Of a stretch of 64,000 bases of DNA, positions 36,558 to 46,037 are shown piece after piece. The position numbers and the translations under genes are program-made. The notes beneath the pieces are model-generated. The model worked only from the letters and a program-made list of their open reading frames with translations, was not told the DNA's origin and did not search any database. Each line of letters starts with the position of its first letter. The stretch's first letter is position 1. This DNA comes from Bog-473 sp963707835 (lineage in GTDB: Bacteria; Actinomycetota; Acidimicrobiia; Acidimicrobiales; RAAP-2), in the NCBI GenBank assembly GCA_963707835.1, contig CAVPRI010000001.1, forward strand, positions 992,001 to 1,056,000, read 5' to 3'.

Positions 36558-37442
36558 ATGCCCCGGCCCCTTCGGACGCGCCGCCGCAAGGGCGAGCGGT
36601 GGCGGCTGGGCGACGAGCGCGACTTCTTGACGCGCTCGCTGACCGATGCCGAGCGTGAGCACGCAGCAGGTGACCTGTCCGACGAGGACCATGCCGTCCT
36701 GGTGGCGCGGGACTCGGCGCGTCTGGCCCAGGTCGAGGCGGCGCTGGCCTCGCTCGCCCCCGAGACCACGGGCCCGGGGCACGACGGCGGGTCGGCCCGG
36801 GGGTCGTCGCGACGACGGTCCAGAGGGGACGAGGCCCGGCCGGCCTTGACCCTCTGGAGGAGGGTGGTCCTGGTGGCAGCCTGCCTGCTGATCGTGGCGG
36901 GTGCGGGCATCCTGGCCGTGCACTTCGTGCGGGCCCGGCAGCCCGGGCAGGCCTCCTCGGGCAGCGTGAGCCTCTCGCAGGCACAGAACATCGAGCAGCA
37001 GCTCCAGCAGGCGCTGGCCCTGAACAACCGGGGCGACACGAAGGGCGCGCTCGAGCTGTACAACACCGTCCTCTCCGAGGACCCCTCGAATCCGGCCGCG
37101 CTGGCCTACGCGGGATACATCCAATGGGATATCGGGTCGGCCTCGCACGTGGCGTCCCTGACGCGCGTGGGGCGTGCCGAGATCGAGACCGCGGTCAAGG
37201 ACGCACCCACCTACGGGCAGGCCCACTTCTTCTACGGGCTGGTCCTCGAGAACCAGGACCACGACGATGCCGCCGCGGTGGCGCAATTCGACGACTTCCT
37301 GGCGCAGGGGCCCTCGGCGGCCGAGCTACGACAGGTGGCCCCCCTGGTCGCCTCCGCCTACCAGGGGGTCGGACGGCCGCTGCCGGCGGCGTTCGCGGCG
37401 GCAGCGGCCGGGGGAACCACGACGAGCACCTCAACCCCGTAG
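36558..37442 (+). CDS. CcmI-like TPR protein of the cytochrome c maturation cluster
   Basis: 294 residues, starting 7 bp after the ccmH stop. The N-terminal part (about 1-80) is charged and helical (ERDFLTRSLTDAEREHAAGDLS and then DEDHAVLVARDSARLAQVE), matching the cytosolic region of CcmI. One membrane helix lies at about 98-118, and a TPR-like domain follows (LNNRGDTKGALELYNTVLSE, NPAALAYAGYIQWD, YGQAHFFYGLVLE). CcmI presents apocytochrome to the CcmF/H ligation complex. The tail is Ala/Thr-rich. It is convergent with the cysteine desulfurase. Confidence 0.75.
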   Translation: MPRPLRTRRRKGERWRLGDERDFLTRSLTDAEREHAAGDLSDEDHAVLVARDSARLAQVEAALASLAPETTGPGHDGGSARGSSRRRSRGDEARPALTLWRRVVLVAACLLIVAGAGILAVHFVRARQPGQASSGSVSLSQAQNIEQQLQQALALNNRGDTKGALELYNTVLSEDPSNPAALAYAGYIQWDIGSASHVASLTRVGRAEIETAVKDAPTYGQAHFFYGLVLENQDHDDAAAVAQFDDFLAQGPSAAELRQVAPLVASAYQGVGRPLPAAFAAAAAGGTTTSTSTP

Positions 37443-38580
37443 GGCGCGCAGCTCCCCGACGACGAGGGGAAAGGCGGCCGCGAAGGAGGTGCAGTCGGAC
37501 GCCGAGGTGCTCCACCCCACGCTGACCCGCAGCGAGTGGTTGGGGTCGACGCCCATGGCCTCGAGCACGGGCGACGGCTCGATGCTCTCCGACGAGCAGG
37601 CCGATCCCGAATGGACGGCCACCCCGGCACGGTCGAGGCCGATCAGCACGGGCTCGGCCTCGACGCCGTGGACCCCCAGGCAGACCAGGTGGGGGAGGCG
37701 CGCCACGGGCGCCGGCGGCCCCACCAGCTCGACGCCCTCGACGACCAGGGCAGCGTCGACGACGGCCGCCACGTGGCCACGGGCCTCGGCCGCCTCGGTG
37801 GCCAGTACCTGCCCTCCATCGGCCGCCAGGGCGGCGGCGGCGGCGCCGAAGGCCAACAGGGCAGGCACCGGTTCGAGCCCGGCCCGGCGCCCGCGCTCCT
37901 GCTCGCCGCCGATCAGGAGCGGCTCGAACCGGCGGCCGCGCCGGACGATCAGGGCTCCCGCGCCGGGCACGGCACCGAGCTTGTGGGCACTGATGCTGAC
38001 CAGGTCTGCGCCGAGCGTCCTCGAGGTCGAGGGGCAGGTGGCCGCAGGCTGCCGCCGCGTCGACGTGGATCGGCACGCCCGCCTCCCGGCAGAGCGCGAC
38101 CGCCTCGGCCACGGGCTGGATGGTGCCCACCTCGTGGTTGGCCCACTGGCAGTGCACCAGCGCCGGCCGTGGCATCGCCGTGGCGCGCAGCCGTTCGGCC
38201 AGCGCGTCGACCTCGAGTCGCCCGTGCCGGTCGACCGGGAGCACCTCGGTCGGCGCGAGTCGCTCGGAGGACTCGCGGACGGCCGAGTGCTCCACCGCGG
38301 CGCACAGCACCGGGGCCCCGGGCGCCGCCCGTGTCGCCCCCCACACGGCCGCGTTGACGGCCTCGGTGCCGCCGGAGGTGAAGACCACCTGGCGCCCGGC
38401 CACGCCGAGGAGCTCCGCCACCTGTTCGCGTGCCGTCTCGAGCGCGGCCCGGACGGTCCGGCCCTCGTGGTGGAGCCGGCCGGGATCGCCGGCGCCCAGA
38501 GCGCCCCACCGGGCCAGGGCGGCCAGCGCTTCGGGACGGGGTGGGGTGGTGCTGGCGTGGTCGAGGTAGGTGCGCGCCAC
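37431..38580 (-). CDS. Cysteine desulfurase (NifS/IscS type), one frameshift here
   Basis: About 382 residues from GTG 38580 (TYLDHASTTPPRPEAL). PLP-enzyme motifs: VVFTSGGTEAVNAAVWG, HSAVRES, HCQWANHEVGTIQP, HVDAAAACGHLPLDL, then after a break near 38010 the PLP lysine segment SISAHKLGAVPGAGALI, GGEQERGRRAG and the catalytic cysteine loop VHSGSACSSES. It liberates sulfur from cysteine for Fe-S clusters or tRNA thiolation. It lies 8 bp after the SufR-like gene, in one operon. It overlaps the convergent CcmI-like gene by 12 bp. Confidence 0.9.
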
Positions 38581-38588
38581 CGGGGGGC

Positions 38589-39254
38589 TCAGGCCGAAGC
38601 CGTGCAGGCGTCGTCGCCCCTGGCCCGCGAGGACAGGATCACGGGCAGCGCCTGGGGCGAGGTCGTGCCGCACAGGCCGGCGAGCAGTCCGGTCACCATG
38701 CCCCGGTCGACGGCGCACAGCACCGGGTTGGTGGTGCTGGCGTCGCCGAAGGGGCAGTGCTCGGCCACCACCGCGGTGGTCTCCCCGCGGTCCTCGGCAT
38801 GGGCGGCGAAGCCGTGGGCCGTGAGCGTCTCGGCCACCACGTGCATGGCGGCGCGAACGGTGCGCTGCCCTTCGCCCGGCGTCATCCGTGAGGCCAGCGA
38901 GCGGCCGTACTCCTCGCCCACATGGGCTGCCATCTCCTCGGCCTCCCCGGGACCCAGGCGGCGTACCGCCTCGGCGAGGAGTTCCATGAGCAAGTCGTCC
39001 CGGCGCTGCATGAGTCCGAGCGAGAGATCGTCCTCCACGCACGAATAGCGCTTGGAGGGACGGCCGGCGCCCGCGGGATTCCGGCTGGTCTCCACCGCCA
39101 GGTAGCCGCCGTCGACCAGGCGCTGCAGGTGGTGGCGGGCCACATTGGGATGAAGGGAGAAGGTCTCGGCCACCTCGGATGCGGTCACGCCCGGCGCCGC
39201 CCGGACATGCAGGAAGATGTCACGCCTGGTCGGGTCGCCGAACGCGGCCGACAC
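38589..39254 (-). CDS. SufR-like ArsR/DeoR-type transcriptional regulator
   Basis: 221 residues as read. A winged helix lies near the N-terminus (DPTRRDIFLHV, GVTASEVAETFSLHPNVARHHLQRLVDGGYLAVE, GRPSKRY). The C-terminal domain has cysteines in AEHCPFGDASTTNPVLCAVD, as in the Fe-S-sensing SufR regulators. The GTG at 39254 begins inside the conserved helix. An upstream frame with GTG 39354 gives a natural N-terminus if one base is removed, so the gene probably extends there. It precedes the desulfurase and diverges from mrp, so it likely senses Fe-S status and controls one or both. Confidence 0.75.
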   Translation of the reverse strand: MSAAFGDPTRRDIFLHVRAAPGVTASEVAETFSLHPNVARHHLQRLVDGGYLAVETSRNPAGAGRPSKRYSCVEDDLSLGLMQRRDDLLMELLAEAVRRLGPGEAEEMAAHVGEEYGRSLASRMTPGEGQRTVRAAMHVVAETLTAHGFAAHAEDRGETTAVVAEHCPFGDASTTNPVLCAVDRGMVTGLLAGLCGTTSPQALPVILSSRARGDDACTASA

Positions 39255-39463
39255 GGCGGCGACGACGGCACTGAACTGGCTGTCCTCTGCCGCGGGGCGA
39301 GGAGGCGGCGGGGTCCTCGCCCACGACGGACGCGGTGACCGGGGCGCTGCTCACGGTGGGTAGTCTACCGAGGGTTCAGCCCCTTCAGCTGGGGTGATGC
39401 GGGGCCGGATGCCCGCCTCGTGCAGGCACCCCGAACCCGGACCCACCCGAGACGAGGGATCCC

Positions 39464-40639
39464 ATGGCACCAGACCACACACAGCTCGAGTCCGCACTGG
39501 CCGCCGTGCAGGATCCCGAGCTGGGCCTCACGCTTGGCGAGCTCGGCCTGGTGCGCGCCGTGCGGTCACGACGGCGCCGGGTCGACGTCGAGGTGGCCGT
39601 GCCCGTCGCCGCCTGGCCCGGCGTCGAGGAGCTGGCCGAGCGCATCCATCAGGCCGCCCGTGGCGTACCCGGCGTGGAGCAGGTCGATCTCGAGTTCGTG
39701 GTCATGACCGACGAGGAGCGGGCCGGGCTGCGCCATCGGTTACGGGCGGGGATGGAGGCGGCGGGCACCACGCCGGAGACGACGAGGGCCATGGCCACGA
39801 CCACGGGCAGGGCCATGGGCACGGGCACGCGGCGCCGACCGCCGGCATTCTTGGCCCCCGAGGCCAAGACACGGGTCATCGGCGTGTCCTCGGGCAAGGG
39901 GGGCGTGGGCAAGTCCACGGTGACGGTGAACCTGGCCATCGCCCTGGCCCAGGCGGGACACCACGTGGGCCTGCTCGACGCCGATGTCTACGGCTTCTCG
40001 GTCCCCAAGATGCTGGGAGCCGACCACGACCCGGTGATCATCGGCGACATCGTCATCCCGACGAACGCGCACGGCGTGCGATGCCTCTCGATGGGGTACT
40101 TCGTCCCCGACGATCAGCCGGTGATCTGGCGTGGCCCGATGCTGCACAAGGCGATTCAGCAGTTCCTCACCGACGCCTATTGGGGCCAGCCCGACTTCGT
40201 GCTGGTCGACATGCCGCCGGGGACGGGCGATGTGGCGCTGACGCTGGCGGAGGTGATGCCCCGGGCCGAGATCGTGGTGGTGACCACACCGCAGGCGGCG
40301 GCCCAGCGCGTCGCGCAGCGGTCGGCGTTCGCCGCCCGGCGGCTCAAGCTCTCGGTGCGCGGGGTGATCGAGAACATGAGCTGGTTCACCGGTGACGACG
40401 GCACCCGCTACGAGCTGTTCGGATCGGGCGGCGGTGCCACCCTGGCCGCTGATCTGGGCGTGCCGCTCCTCGGGCAGCTGCCGCTGGTTCCCGCGGTGCG
40501 GGTCGGTGGCGACGAGGGCCGTCCGGTCACGGCGGTCGATCCCGACGGCGAGGCGGCACGGGCCTTTCGGGCCGTGGCCGACAAGCTGGCCGGGCTCGGT
40601 CCGGCACGCGTCTACCGCCGGGAGCTCACCCTGCGCTGA
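39464..40639 (+). CDS. mrp: Mrp/ApbC-family iron-sulfur cluster carrier ATPase
   Basis: 391 residues. The N-terminal MIP18/DUF59-type domain (about 1-85) has VQDPELGLTLGELGLV. A Gly/Thr/Arg linker follows. The ATPase domain has the deviant Walker A VSSGKGGVGKSTVTVNLA (about residue 150), LLDADVYGFSVPKML, VLVDMPPGTGDVALTL and VIENMSWF. The C-terminal CxxC seen in many ApbC proteins is absent here (the loop reads TGDDGTRYELFG). It would scaffold or deliver 4Fe-4S clusters. It sits head-to-head with the SufR-like/desulfurase operon. Confidence 0.93.
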   Translation: MAPDHTQLESALAAVQDPELGLTLGELGLVRAVRSRRRRVDVEVAVPVAAWPGVEELAERIHQAARGVPGVEQVDLEFVVMTDEERAGLRHRLRAGMEAAGTTPETTRAMATTTGRAMGTGTRRRPPAFLAPEAKTRVIGVSSGKGGVGKSTVTVNLAIALAQAGHHVGLLDADVYGFSVPKMLGADHDPVIIGDIVIPTNAHGVRCLSMGYFVPDDQPVIWRGPMLHKAIQQFLTDAYWGQPDFVLVDMPPGTGDVALTLAEVMPRAEIVVVTTPQAAAQRVAQRSAFAARRLKLSVRGVIENMSWFTGDDGTRYELFGSGGGATLAADLGVPLLGQLPLVPAVRVGGDEGRPVTAVDPDGEAARAFRAVADKLAGLGPARVYRRELTLR

Positions 40640-42242
40640 GGCCCACCACTCCGGTCCCGCCGAGCCCCCAGCGCGCGTCGGCGGTCCGCCGTGCGCTCAG
40701 GTGGCGGACCACGACCTGGTCGCGCCCGGAGCGCTTGGCCTCGTACATGGCGTCGTCGGCGTCGCGCAGCAACGAGGCCGGGGTCGCGGTCGGGTCCGTG
40801 GTGACCGCCACGCCGATGCTGGCCGTCACCACCAGTGGCGCATCGCCCACCGACGTCGGCGCGCGCAGGCCCCGGCGGATCCGTTCGGCCATGTCGAGCG
40901 CATCGCTCCCGTGGTCGACCTCGGCGAAGGCCACGAACTCGTCGCCGCCGAACCGGGCCACCACGTCGACGCCACGGGTCATGGCGGTGAGCCGGGTGGC
41001 CATCTCGTTGAGCACCCGGTCCCCGGCAGCGTGATCGGCACGGTCGTTGACGAGTTTGAAGCGATCCAGGTCGATGAACAGGACGGCGATGGCGGCCCGG
41101 CGGCGGCCGACGTGCCGGAGGGCCTCGTCGAGCCGCTCGAAGAAGAGGCTGCGGTTGGCCAGACCGGTCAGTCCGTCGTGGGAAGCCTGGAAGGCCACCT
41201 GCTCGGCCAACTCGCAACGCTCGATGGCCAAGCCGACCATGTCGGCCAACTGGTCGAGCCGGTGGAGCTCCTCGGTGCCGAAGTAGGGCATGGCGCTGCT
41301 GATCTTGACGACCAGCGAGTGCGCGGTCCCACTCGTGGTGCGGACGGTCACGCGGCCGCTCCGGACATCACCCGGACGGCCCCGCGCCCACTCGTCGGGC
41401 CGGTCGCTCTCGAGCCAGAGCGGATGCCGGGCGACCACCGTGCCGTCCGCGGCGACCAGAGCCGCCTCGGACGCCCCGACCAGCGCGCACACGTGGGGCA
41501 GGAGGTGGTTGGCCACGTCCTCGGAGTTGCCCGCCGACACCAGTTCGCCCACGGCCCGCCGGAAGGCGAGATCCTCCCGCCGGCTGAGGAAGACCCGCAG
41601 GAAGGAGGGGAGGACCAGCGCCACCAGCAGCAGGAGACCCGTGGCCACCGTCACCGACTGGATGACCAGCTCGAGGGGTTGTCCGTGCCAGCGCAACGCG
41701 GCGACCACCACCTGCAGCTCGAGCCCGGCGATGGCCACGGCGAGCAGGCGCATGCGCCAGGCCGCGATCGGCGGCTCGCCGTGCCCGGTGGCGATCAGGC
41801 GGAGGACCACGTAGCCGAAGAGGAACCCGAAGGCGACCAAGAAAGACGCCTGGTAGGCGACGAAGTGCGACGGGGTGGCGGCGCCGCGGGCCGGGACCGT
41901 CGGAAGGGTGAAGGTGTAGGCGATGATGGCCGCGGTGATGACGGCGGCCAGGATGCGCACCGCCGGGCTCGGGGTGCGGAACGAGGCGGCAAAGCGGAAG
42001 AGGCAGTAGGGCACCAGCAACAGCACGGCGAGCAGCGTCTTGGCGGCGTGCTGGTTCGAGACCACGCCGGGGTCGATCTTGAGCGTCAGGGCGAGGCCAC
42101 CCACGATGGCGAAGGAGAGCGCGACCCACCCGGCGCCCCGGATGCGGTGGCGGATCCACTGTGCCGCGGTGAGCGCGGCCAGCAGCACGAATTCGACCAG
42201 GGAGACGTTGGTCAGGACTTCCGTCCAGTGATCCACCTGCAC
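40626..42242 (-). CDS. Membrane-bound diguanylate cyclase with GAF-like domain
   Basis: 538 residues. Seven or eight hydrophobic segments fill residues 15-240. A GAF-like region (about 260-370; LLPHVCALVGASEAALVAADG) and a GGDEF domain (about 380-530) follow. The active site RFGGDEF is intact near residue 431. The product-inhibition I-site RxxD (RGVD) sits exactly five residues upstream, so c-di-GMP synthesis with feedback control is expected. No EAL or HD-GYP phosphodiesterase domain is present. The 3' end overlaps mrp by 14 bp. Confidence 0.92.
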   Translation of the reverse strand: MQVDHWTEVLTNVSLVEFVLLAALTAAQWIRHRIRGAGWVALSFAIVGGLALTLKIDPGVVSNQHAAKTLLAVLLLVPYCLFRFAASFRTPSPAVRILAAVITAAIIAYTFTLPTVPARGAATPSHFVAYQASFLVAFGFLFGYVVLRLIATGHGEPPIAAWRMRLLAVAIAGLELQVVVAALRWHGQPLELVIQSVTVATGLLLLVALVLPSFLRVFLSRREDLAFRRAVGELVSAGNSEDVANHLLPHVCALVGASEAALVAADGTVVARHPLWLESDRPDEWARGRPGDVRSGRVTVRTTSGTAHSLVVKISSAMPYFGTEELHRLDQLADMVGLAIERCELAEQVAFQASHDGLTGLANRSLFFERLDEALRHVGRRRAAIAVLFIDLDRFKLVNDRADHAAGDRVLNEMATRLTAMTRGVDVVARFGGDEFVAFAEVDHGSDALDMAERIRRGLRAPTSVGDAPLVVTASIGVAVTTDPTATPASLLRDADDAMYEAKRSGRDQVVVRHLSARRTADARWGLGGTGVVGLSAG

Positions 42243-42321
42243 CCCTTCTCGCCGTGCCGCCTCTGGCGAACGGGCCGACGGGGCCTGGCCCTCGCTCTTC
42301 CCGCCGTCGCCGGACCCGACT

Positions 42322-43536
42322 TTATCCGTCGACGCCGGCGGGGAGCTTGGCCGGGTCCCAGTCCAGCACCGCGACCGCCTGACGGAAGGCGTACCGGTCG
42401 GTCATGCCGGCCACGTAGGTCACCGCAGTGCGCACCGCCTCGGGGCTACCGGCCACCACGTCCGAGGCGCCGGAGTCCGTGACGTCGCCGATGAGGTGCG
42501 GCCGGTCGCAGAAATGCTCGACCAGCGCCCGAAGAACGGCGACCACGGCCTCTCCCTGACGCAGCGAGGCCTGGCGCAGGTAGATCCGCTCGTAGTTGCA
42601 GGCCCGGAACGCGGCCAGGGCCTCTGCCGGCTCCTCTTCCATCCCGACCTGGCCGGTGCGCAGAGTGGCCGAGACGACGCCGTCGATGAACGCTCCGAGC
42701 TGCGCGCTGCGCCGAGTGCCGCCCCAGGCGCGCACGGCGGCCGGAAGCTGGTTCGGGGTCACGATGCCGGCGCGCACGGCGTCCTCCCAGTCGTGGCAGA
42801 CGTAGGCGATGCGGTCGGCCCACGACACCACCTCACCCTCCGGAGTGGCCGGGGCCGGGCGTGACCAGCTGTGGTTGGCGATGCCATCGAGAGTCTCGGC
42901 GCACAGGTTGAGGGAGGCCAGAGAGACCCGTGCGCCCCACGGCGCGTGGTCGAACCCCTCGGGCAGGTAGGGATCGAGCGCGTCCTCGCTGGCATGGCCG
43001 CCAGGTCCGTGCCCGCAATCGTGGCCCAGTGCGATGGCCTCCGTGAGCGACACGTTCAGCCGGCAGGCGCGGGCGATGGCCGTGGCCACCTGGGCCACCT
43101 CGAGGGCGTGGGTCAGTCGGGTCCGCTGGTGGTCCTGGGGGAAGACGAAGACCTGGGTCTTGCCGGCCAGCCGACGGAAGGAGGCCGCGTGCAGGATGCG
43201 GTCACGATCCCGCTCGAAGCAGGTCCGCCACTCGTCGGGCGTCTCGAGCCGGGCCCGACGACCCGCTCCGGCACTGCGGGTGGCCCCGGGGGCGAGGAGG
43301 GTCGCCTCGAGCTCCTCGCGCTCCTCGCGTCCCGCTGGGGCCGGGGTCCCGCTGGAGCGGGCCTGACCGTCCGCGGGAGACAGCGGAGCGATACGGGCGA
43401 AGGAATCGGCATGGGCCAGGCGCGCCGGTCCTGAGTAGCCGGCCATCGTGGCTGCCCAGCGGGCGTTGCGGGCCGTGCGCCCGGCCGTGCGCCCGGCCGT
43501 GCGCTCCGTGGCGTCGGGCGTGGGCGTGGCCTCCAT
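42322..43536 (-). CDS. dgt: Deoxyguanosinetriphosphate triphosphohydrolase-like HD protein
   Basis: 404 residues from ATG 43536. HD-domain motifs: RILHAASFRRLAGKTQVF, RTRLTHALEVAQVA, LGHDCGHGPGGHASEDAL (metal-binding HD pair), ADRIAYVCHDWEDAV. It hydrolyses dNTPs to deoxynucleosides and triphosphate, controlling dNTP pools. The first 30 residues hold three GRTA-type repeats (12-bp DNA repeat). The true start could be the ATG at 43446 (MAGYSGPAR), which matches actinobacterial homologues better. It diverges from DUF3107. Confidence 0.9.
   Translation of the reverse strand: MEATPTPDATERTAGRTAGRTARNARWAATMAGYSGPARLAHADSFARIAPLSPADGQARSSGTPAPAGREEREELEATLLAPGATRSAGAGRRARLETPDEWRTCFERDRDRILHAASFRRLAGKTQVFVFPQDHQRTRLTHALEVAQVATAIARACRLNVSLTEAIALGHDCGHGPGGHASEDALDPYLPEGFDHAPWGARVSLASLNLCAETLDGIANHSWSRPAPATPEGEVVSWADRIAYVCHDWEDAVRAGIVTPNQLPAAVRAWGGTRRSAQLGAFIDGVVSATLRTGQVGMEEEPAEALAAFRACNYERIYLRQASLRQGEAVVAVLRALVEHFCDRPHLIGDVTDSGASDVVAGSPEAVRTAVTYVAGMTDRYAFRQAVAVLDWDPAKLPAGVDG
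43472..43507. repeat. Three 12-bp tandem repeats in the 5' part of dgt
   Basis: The unit GCCGTGCGCCCG occurs at 43472-43483 and 43484-43495, followed by a variant GCCGTGCGCTCC at 43496-43507. It encodes repeated Gly-Arg-Thr-Ala on the minus strand in the non-conserved leader of the dGTPase, so it may lie outside the real coding start. Confidence 0.8.
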
Positions 43537-43627
43537 GCCCGACAGTCTGCCCGGCCGCTGTAACGTCCTGGTGGCCACCGGCCGACCGTAGGTCGTCGCC
43601 GGACCGTCGTGAGAGGAGTAGGACCAG

Positions 43628-43864
43628 GTGGACGTGCGCATCGGCATCACCCACACCCCCAAGGAACTCGAGGTGGAGATGCCCGACGATGCCGACCGCG
43701 ACAAGGTCGTCGCCGACATCGAGAAGTTGCTCAAGACGGGCGACGGGGTCCTCTGGCTCACCGACCGCAAGGGACGCCGCGTGGGCATCCCGGTGGTCAA
43801 GATCGCCTACGTGGAGGTCGGCGCTCCGGCCACGGAGCGGCGCGTCGGGTTCGGCGCCCCCTGA
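43628..43864 (+). CDS. DUF3107 family protein
   Basis: 78 residues from GTG 43628, with a strong GAGAGGAG upstream. Begins MDVRIGITHTPKELEVEMPDD and ends in a beta-rich half (LWLTDRKGRRVGIPVVKIAYVEVG). This is the short actinobacterial DUF3107 family (Mycobacterium tuberculosis Rv3208A/TB9.4 is a member); its biochemical role is not known to me. It heads a run of genes on this strand leading to the ArsA-like pair and PdtaS. Confidence 0.88.
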   Translation: MDVRIGITHTPKELEVEMPDDADRDKVVADIEKLLKTGDGVLWLTDRKGRRVGIPVVKIAYVEVGAPATERRVGFGAP

Positions 43865-43898
43865 GGCCGCGGCCGACGGCGGGGGAGGTGTCCCGCGG

Positions 43899-44855
43899 GT
43901 GAGCGGTCCTCCGGATCTGCTCGACCTGCGGCTGGTCTTCGTCACCGGGAAGGGGGGCGTCGGCAAGACGACGGTCGCAGCCGGGTTGGCCCAGCTGGCC
44001 GCCGAGCACGGCCGGCGCGTCCTGGTCTGCGAGATCGACGCCAAGGGCGACATCCCGGCGCTGTTCGAGGCGCCGCCCGCCGATTTCGCCCACGCGAGGT
44101 GTCACCCGGCGTGTGGGCCATGTCGATGGACACCGAGGCCTCGCTGCGCGAGTACCTCAAGCTCCACCTGCGCATCCCGGTGGTCGGCCGGATCGGCCCG
44201 CTGGCCAAGGCATTCGACTTCGTCGCCACGGCGGCGCCCGGGGTGCGCGAGATCCTCACCGTGGGCAAGCTCTGCTGGGAGGTGCGCGAGCACCACTACG
44301 ACCTCGTCGTGGTCGATGCTCCCGCCAGTGGCCACGTCGTCGGTCAGCTGGCCGCACCGCAGGCCATCAACGACCTGGTCAAGGTGGGGACCATCCGCAG
44401 CCAGACCGACTGGATGCTCGACATCCTCTCCGACCCGCACCGGACCGGACTGGTCGCCGTGTGCACACCAGAGGAGATGCCGGTGAGCGAGACCCTCGAG
44501 CTGGAGCGGCGGGTGCGCGAGGAGACCACGGTGCGCACGGCGGCCGTGGTGGTCAATCGGGTGCTGCCTGAGCTCTTCGGCCAGCGCGAGGAGGAGATCT
44601 TCGAGCAGCTGCGCTCTCACGCCGTGGAACGGGAACTCTCGGCCGCGGCGGCGGCGACGTGGCGCCCGTCCTCGAAGCGGCCCGACTGGCCGTGACGCTG
44701 CGCCGCACCCGTTCGGTCCACCTCCAGCGCCTCCGGGCCGGGCTCCCCGGTGATCTCCCCGTGCTCCTGCTTCCCTACCTGTTCGCGCGCGCAGCTTCGG
44801 GGCACGCACTACCCGCCAGGTGGCCGGTGCGCTCGGCGAGGAGCTCGGGCTGTGA
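43899..44855 (+). CDS. ArsA/Get3-like ATPase, first of a pair (frameshifted)
   Basis: About 318 residues from GTG 43899 (GGGGGAGG upstream). The deviant Walker A is FVTGKGGVGKTTVAAGL near residue 17, then VCEIDAKGDIPALFE. After a break near 44095 follow WAMSMDTEASLREYLKLHL, GKLCWEVREHHYDLVVVDAPASGHVVG and TPEEMPVSETLELERRV. A second break near 44655 precedes the end. The GTGA stop/start overlap couples it to the next ATPase. This pairing matches the Rv3679-Rv3680-type anion-transporter-like ATPases of actinobacteria; the cargo is not established by sequence. Confidence 0.85.
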
Positions 44856-46013
44856 GCGCCGGCGACCCCGCCCCCGGCCAAGACGGTCGCCCAGCTGCTG
44901 GCGGCCAAGGACATCGTCATCGCATGCGGGCCGGGCGGCGTGGGAAAGACGACCACGGCGGCGGCGTTGGCGGCGACGGCCGTGGTGGAGCAGGGCGGCC
45001 GGGTGCTGGTGGTGACCGTCGACCCGGCCCGGCGCCTGGCCGACGCGCTCGGACTGAAGGGGATCGGGAACGACGAGGTCCGCATCCCCGACGAGGTGTT
45101 CACCGGCGCGGGGGCCAGCCCGAGGGGGAGCTCTGGGCGGCCATGCTCGACACCAAGCAGAGCTGGGACGACCTCATCCGCGCCCACGCGCCCGACGCCG
45201 AGACGCGCCGGCAGATCCTGGCCAATCCGCTGTACCAGAACATCTCCGGCCGCTTCGTGCAGTCACACGACTACATCGCCATGGAGCGCCTGTACGAGAT
45301 CCACTGCGAGGGAAGCTACGACCTGATCGTGGTCGACACGCCACCGACCCGCAATGCGCTCGACTTCCTCGATGCTCCCCAGCGCATGGCGGACTTCTTC
45401 TCGTCGCGGCTGCTGCGCTGGCTCATCGTGCCGTACCGCTCACGCCTGGTGAACATGGCCTCGCGGCCCTTCTACCAGGTGGCCGACCGCATCCTGGGCA
45501 CGCAGTTCCTGGCCGACATCTCGGAGTTCTTCATCTTGTTCCAGTCGATGTACGCCGGCTTCGTCGAACGCGCCGAGGCCGTCTCGCGGTTGCTCTCGGA
45601 CCGGCGCACCACCTTCATGGTGGTCTCGACGCTCGAGGCCACGCCGGTGCGCGAGGCCGAGTTCTTCTCGGCCGAGCTCACGGCGCGGCGAGCTGCACCT
45701 CGGCGCGGTGGTGCTCAACAAGGTGCTGCCGCCGTCGCTGCGCGACCCGGCCACCGACAAGCTGGCGCAGTCCATGGAGCGGCGGTCGGTGGAGCTGGCC
45801 GAGGGGCTCACGGAAGACCCGGTGGTGGCGGCGCGCGTCGTCGCCGAGGTGGCCGAGAGCTTCTGCAACTTCGGCATCGTGGCCCGCCGCGAGGCGGAGC
45901 AGCAGGCCGAGCTCAAGGGCGCCCCCGACGTCCTGGTGACCGTGCCCTTCTACGATGCCGACATTTACGACATGGGCGGCCTGCTCCGGCTGGGCGCGCA
46001 GGTCTGGTCCTAG
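44852..46013 (+). CDS. ArsA/Get3-like ATPase, second of a pair (frameshifted)
   Basis: About 386 residues from GTG 44852. Motifs: TVAQLLAAKDIVIACGPGGVGKTTTAAAL split around a break near 44875, VTVDPARRLADALGL, LWAAMLDTKQSWDDLI, YDLIVVDTPPTRNALDFLDAP, FFILFQSMYAGFVERA and GLLRLGAQVW at the C-terminus. The P-loop reads GPGGVGKT where partner 1 has GKGGVGKT, so the signature lysine of deviant Walker A is lost in this subunit. The two probably form a heterodimer. Other breaks lie near 45120 and 45690. Confidence 0.85.
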
Positions 46014-46037
46014 GTCGCCGAGGCGTACCATCGGGTC

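Noticed and set aside
43472..43507. 12-bp repeats as a binding-site array
   Set aside because: They lie in the variable leader of the dGTPase gene and are simple GC-rich repeats with no symmetry.
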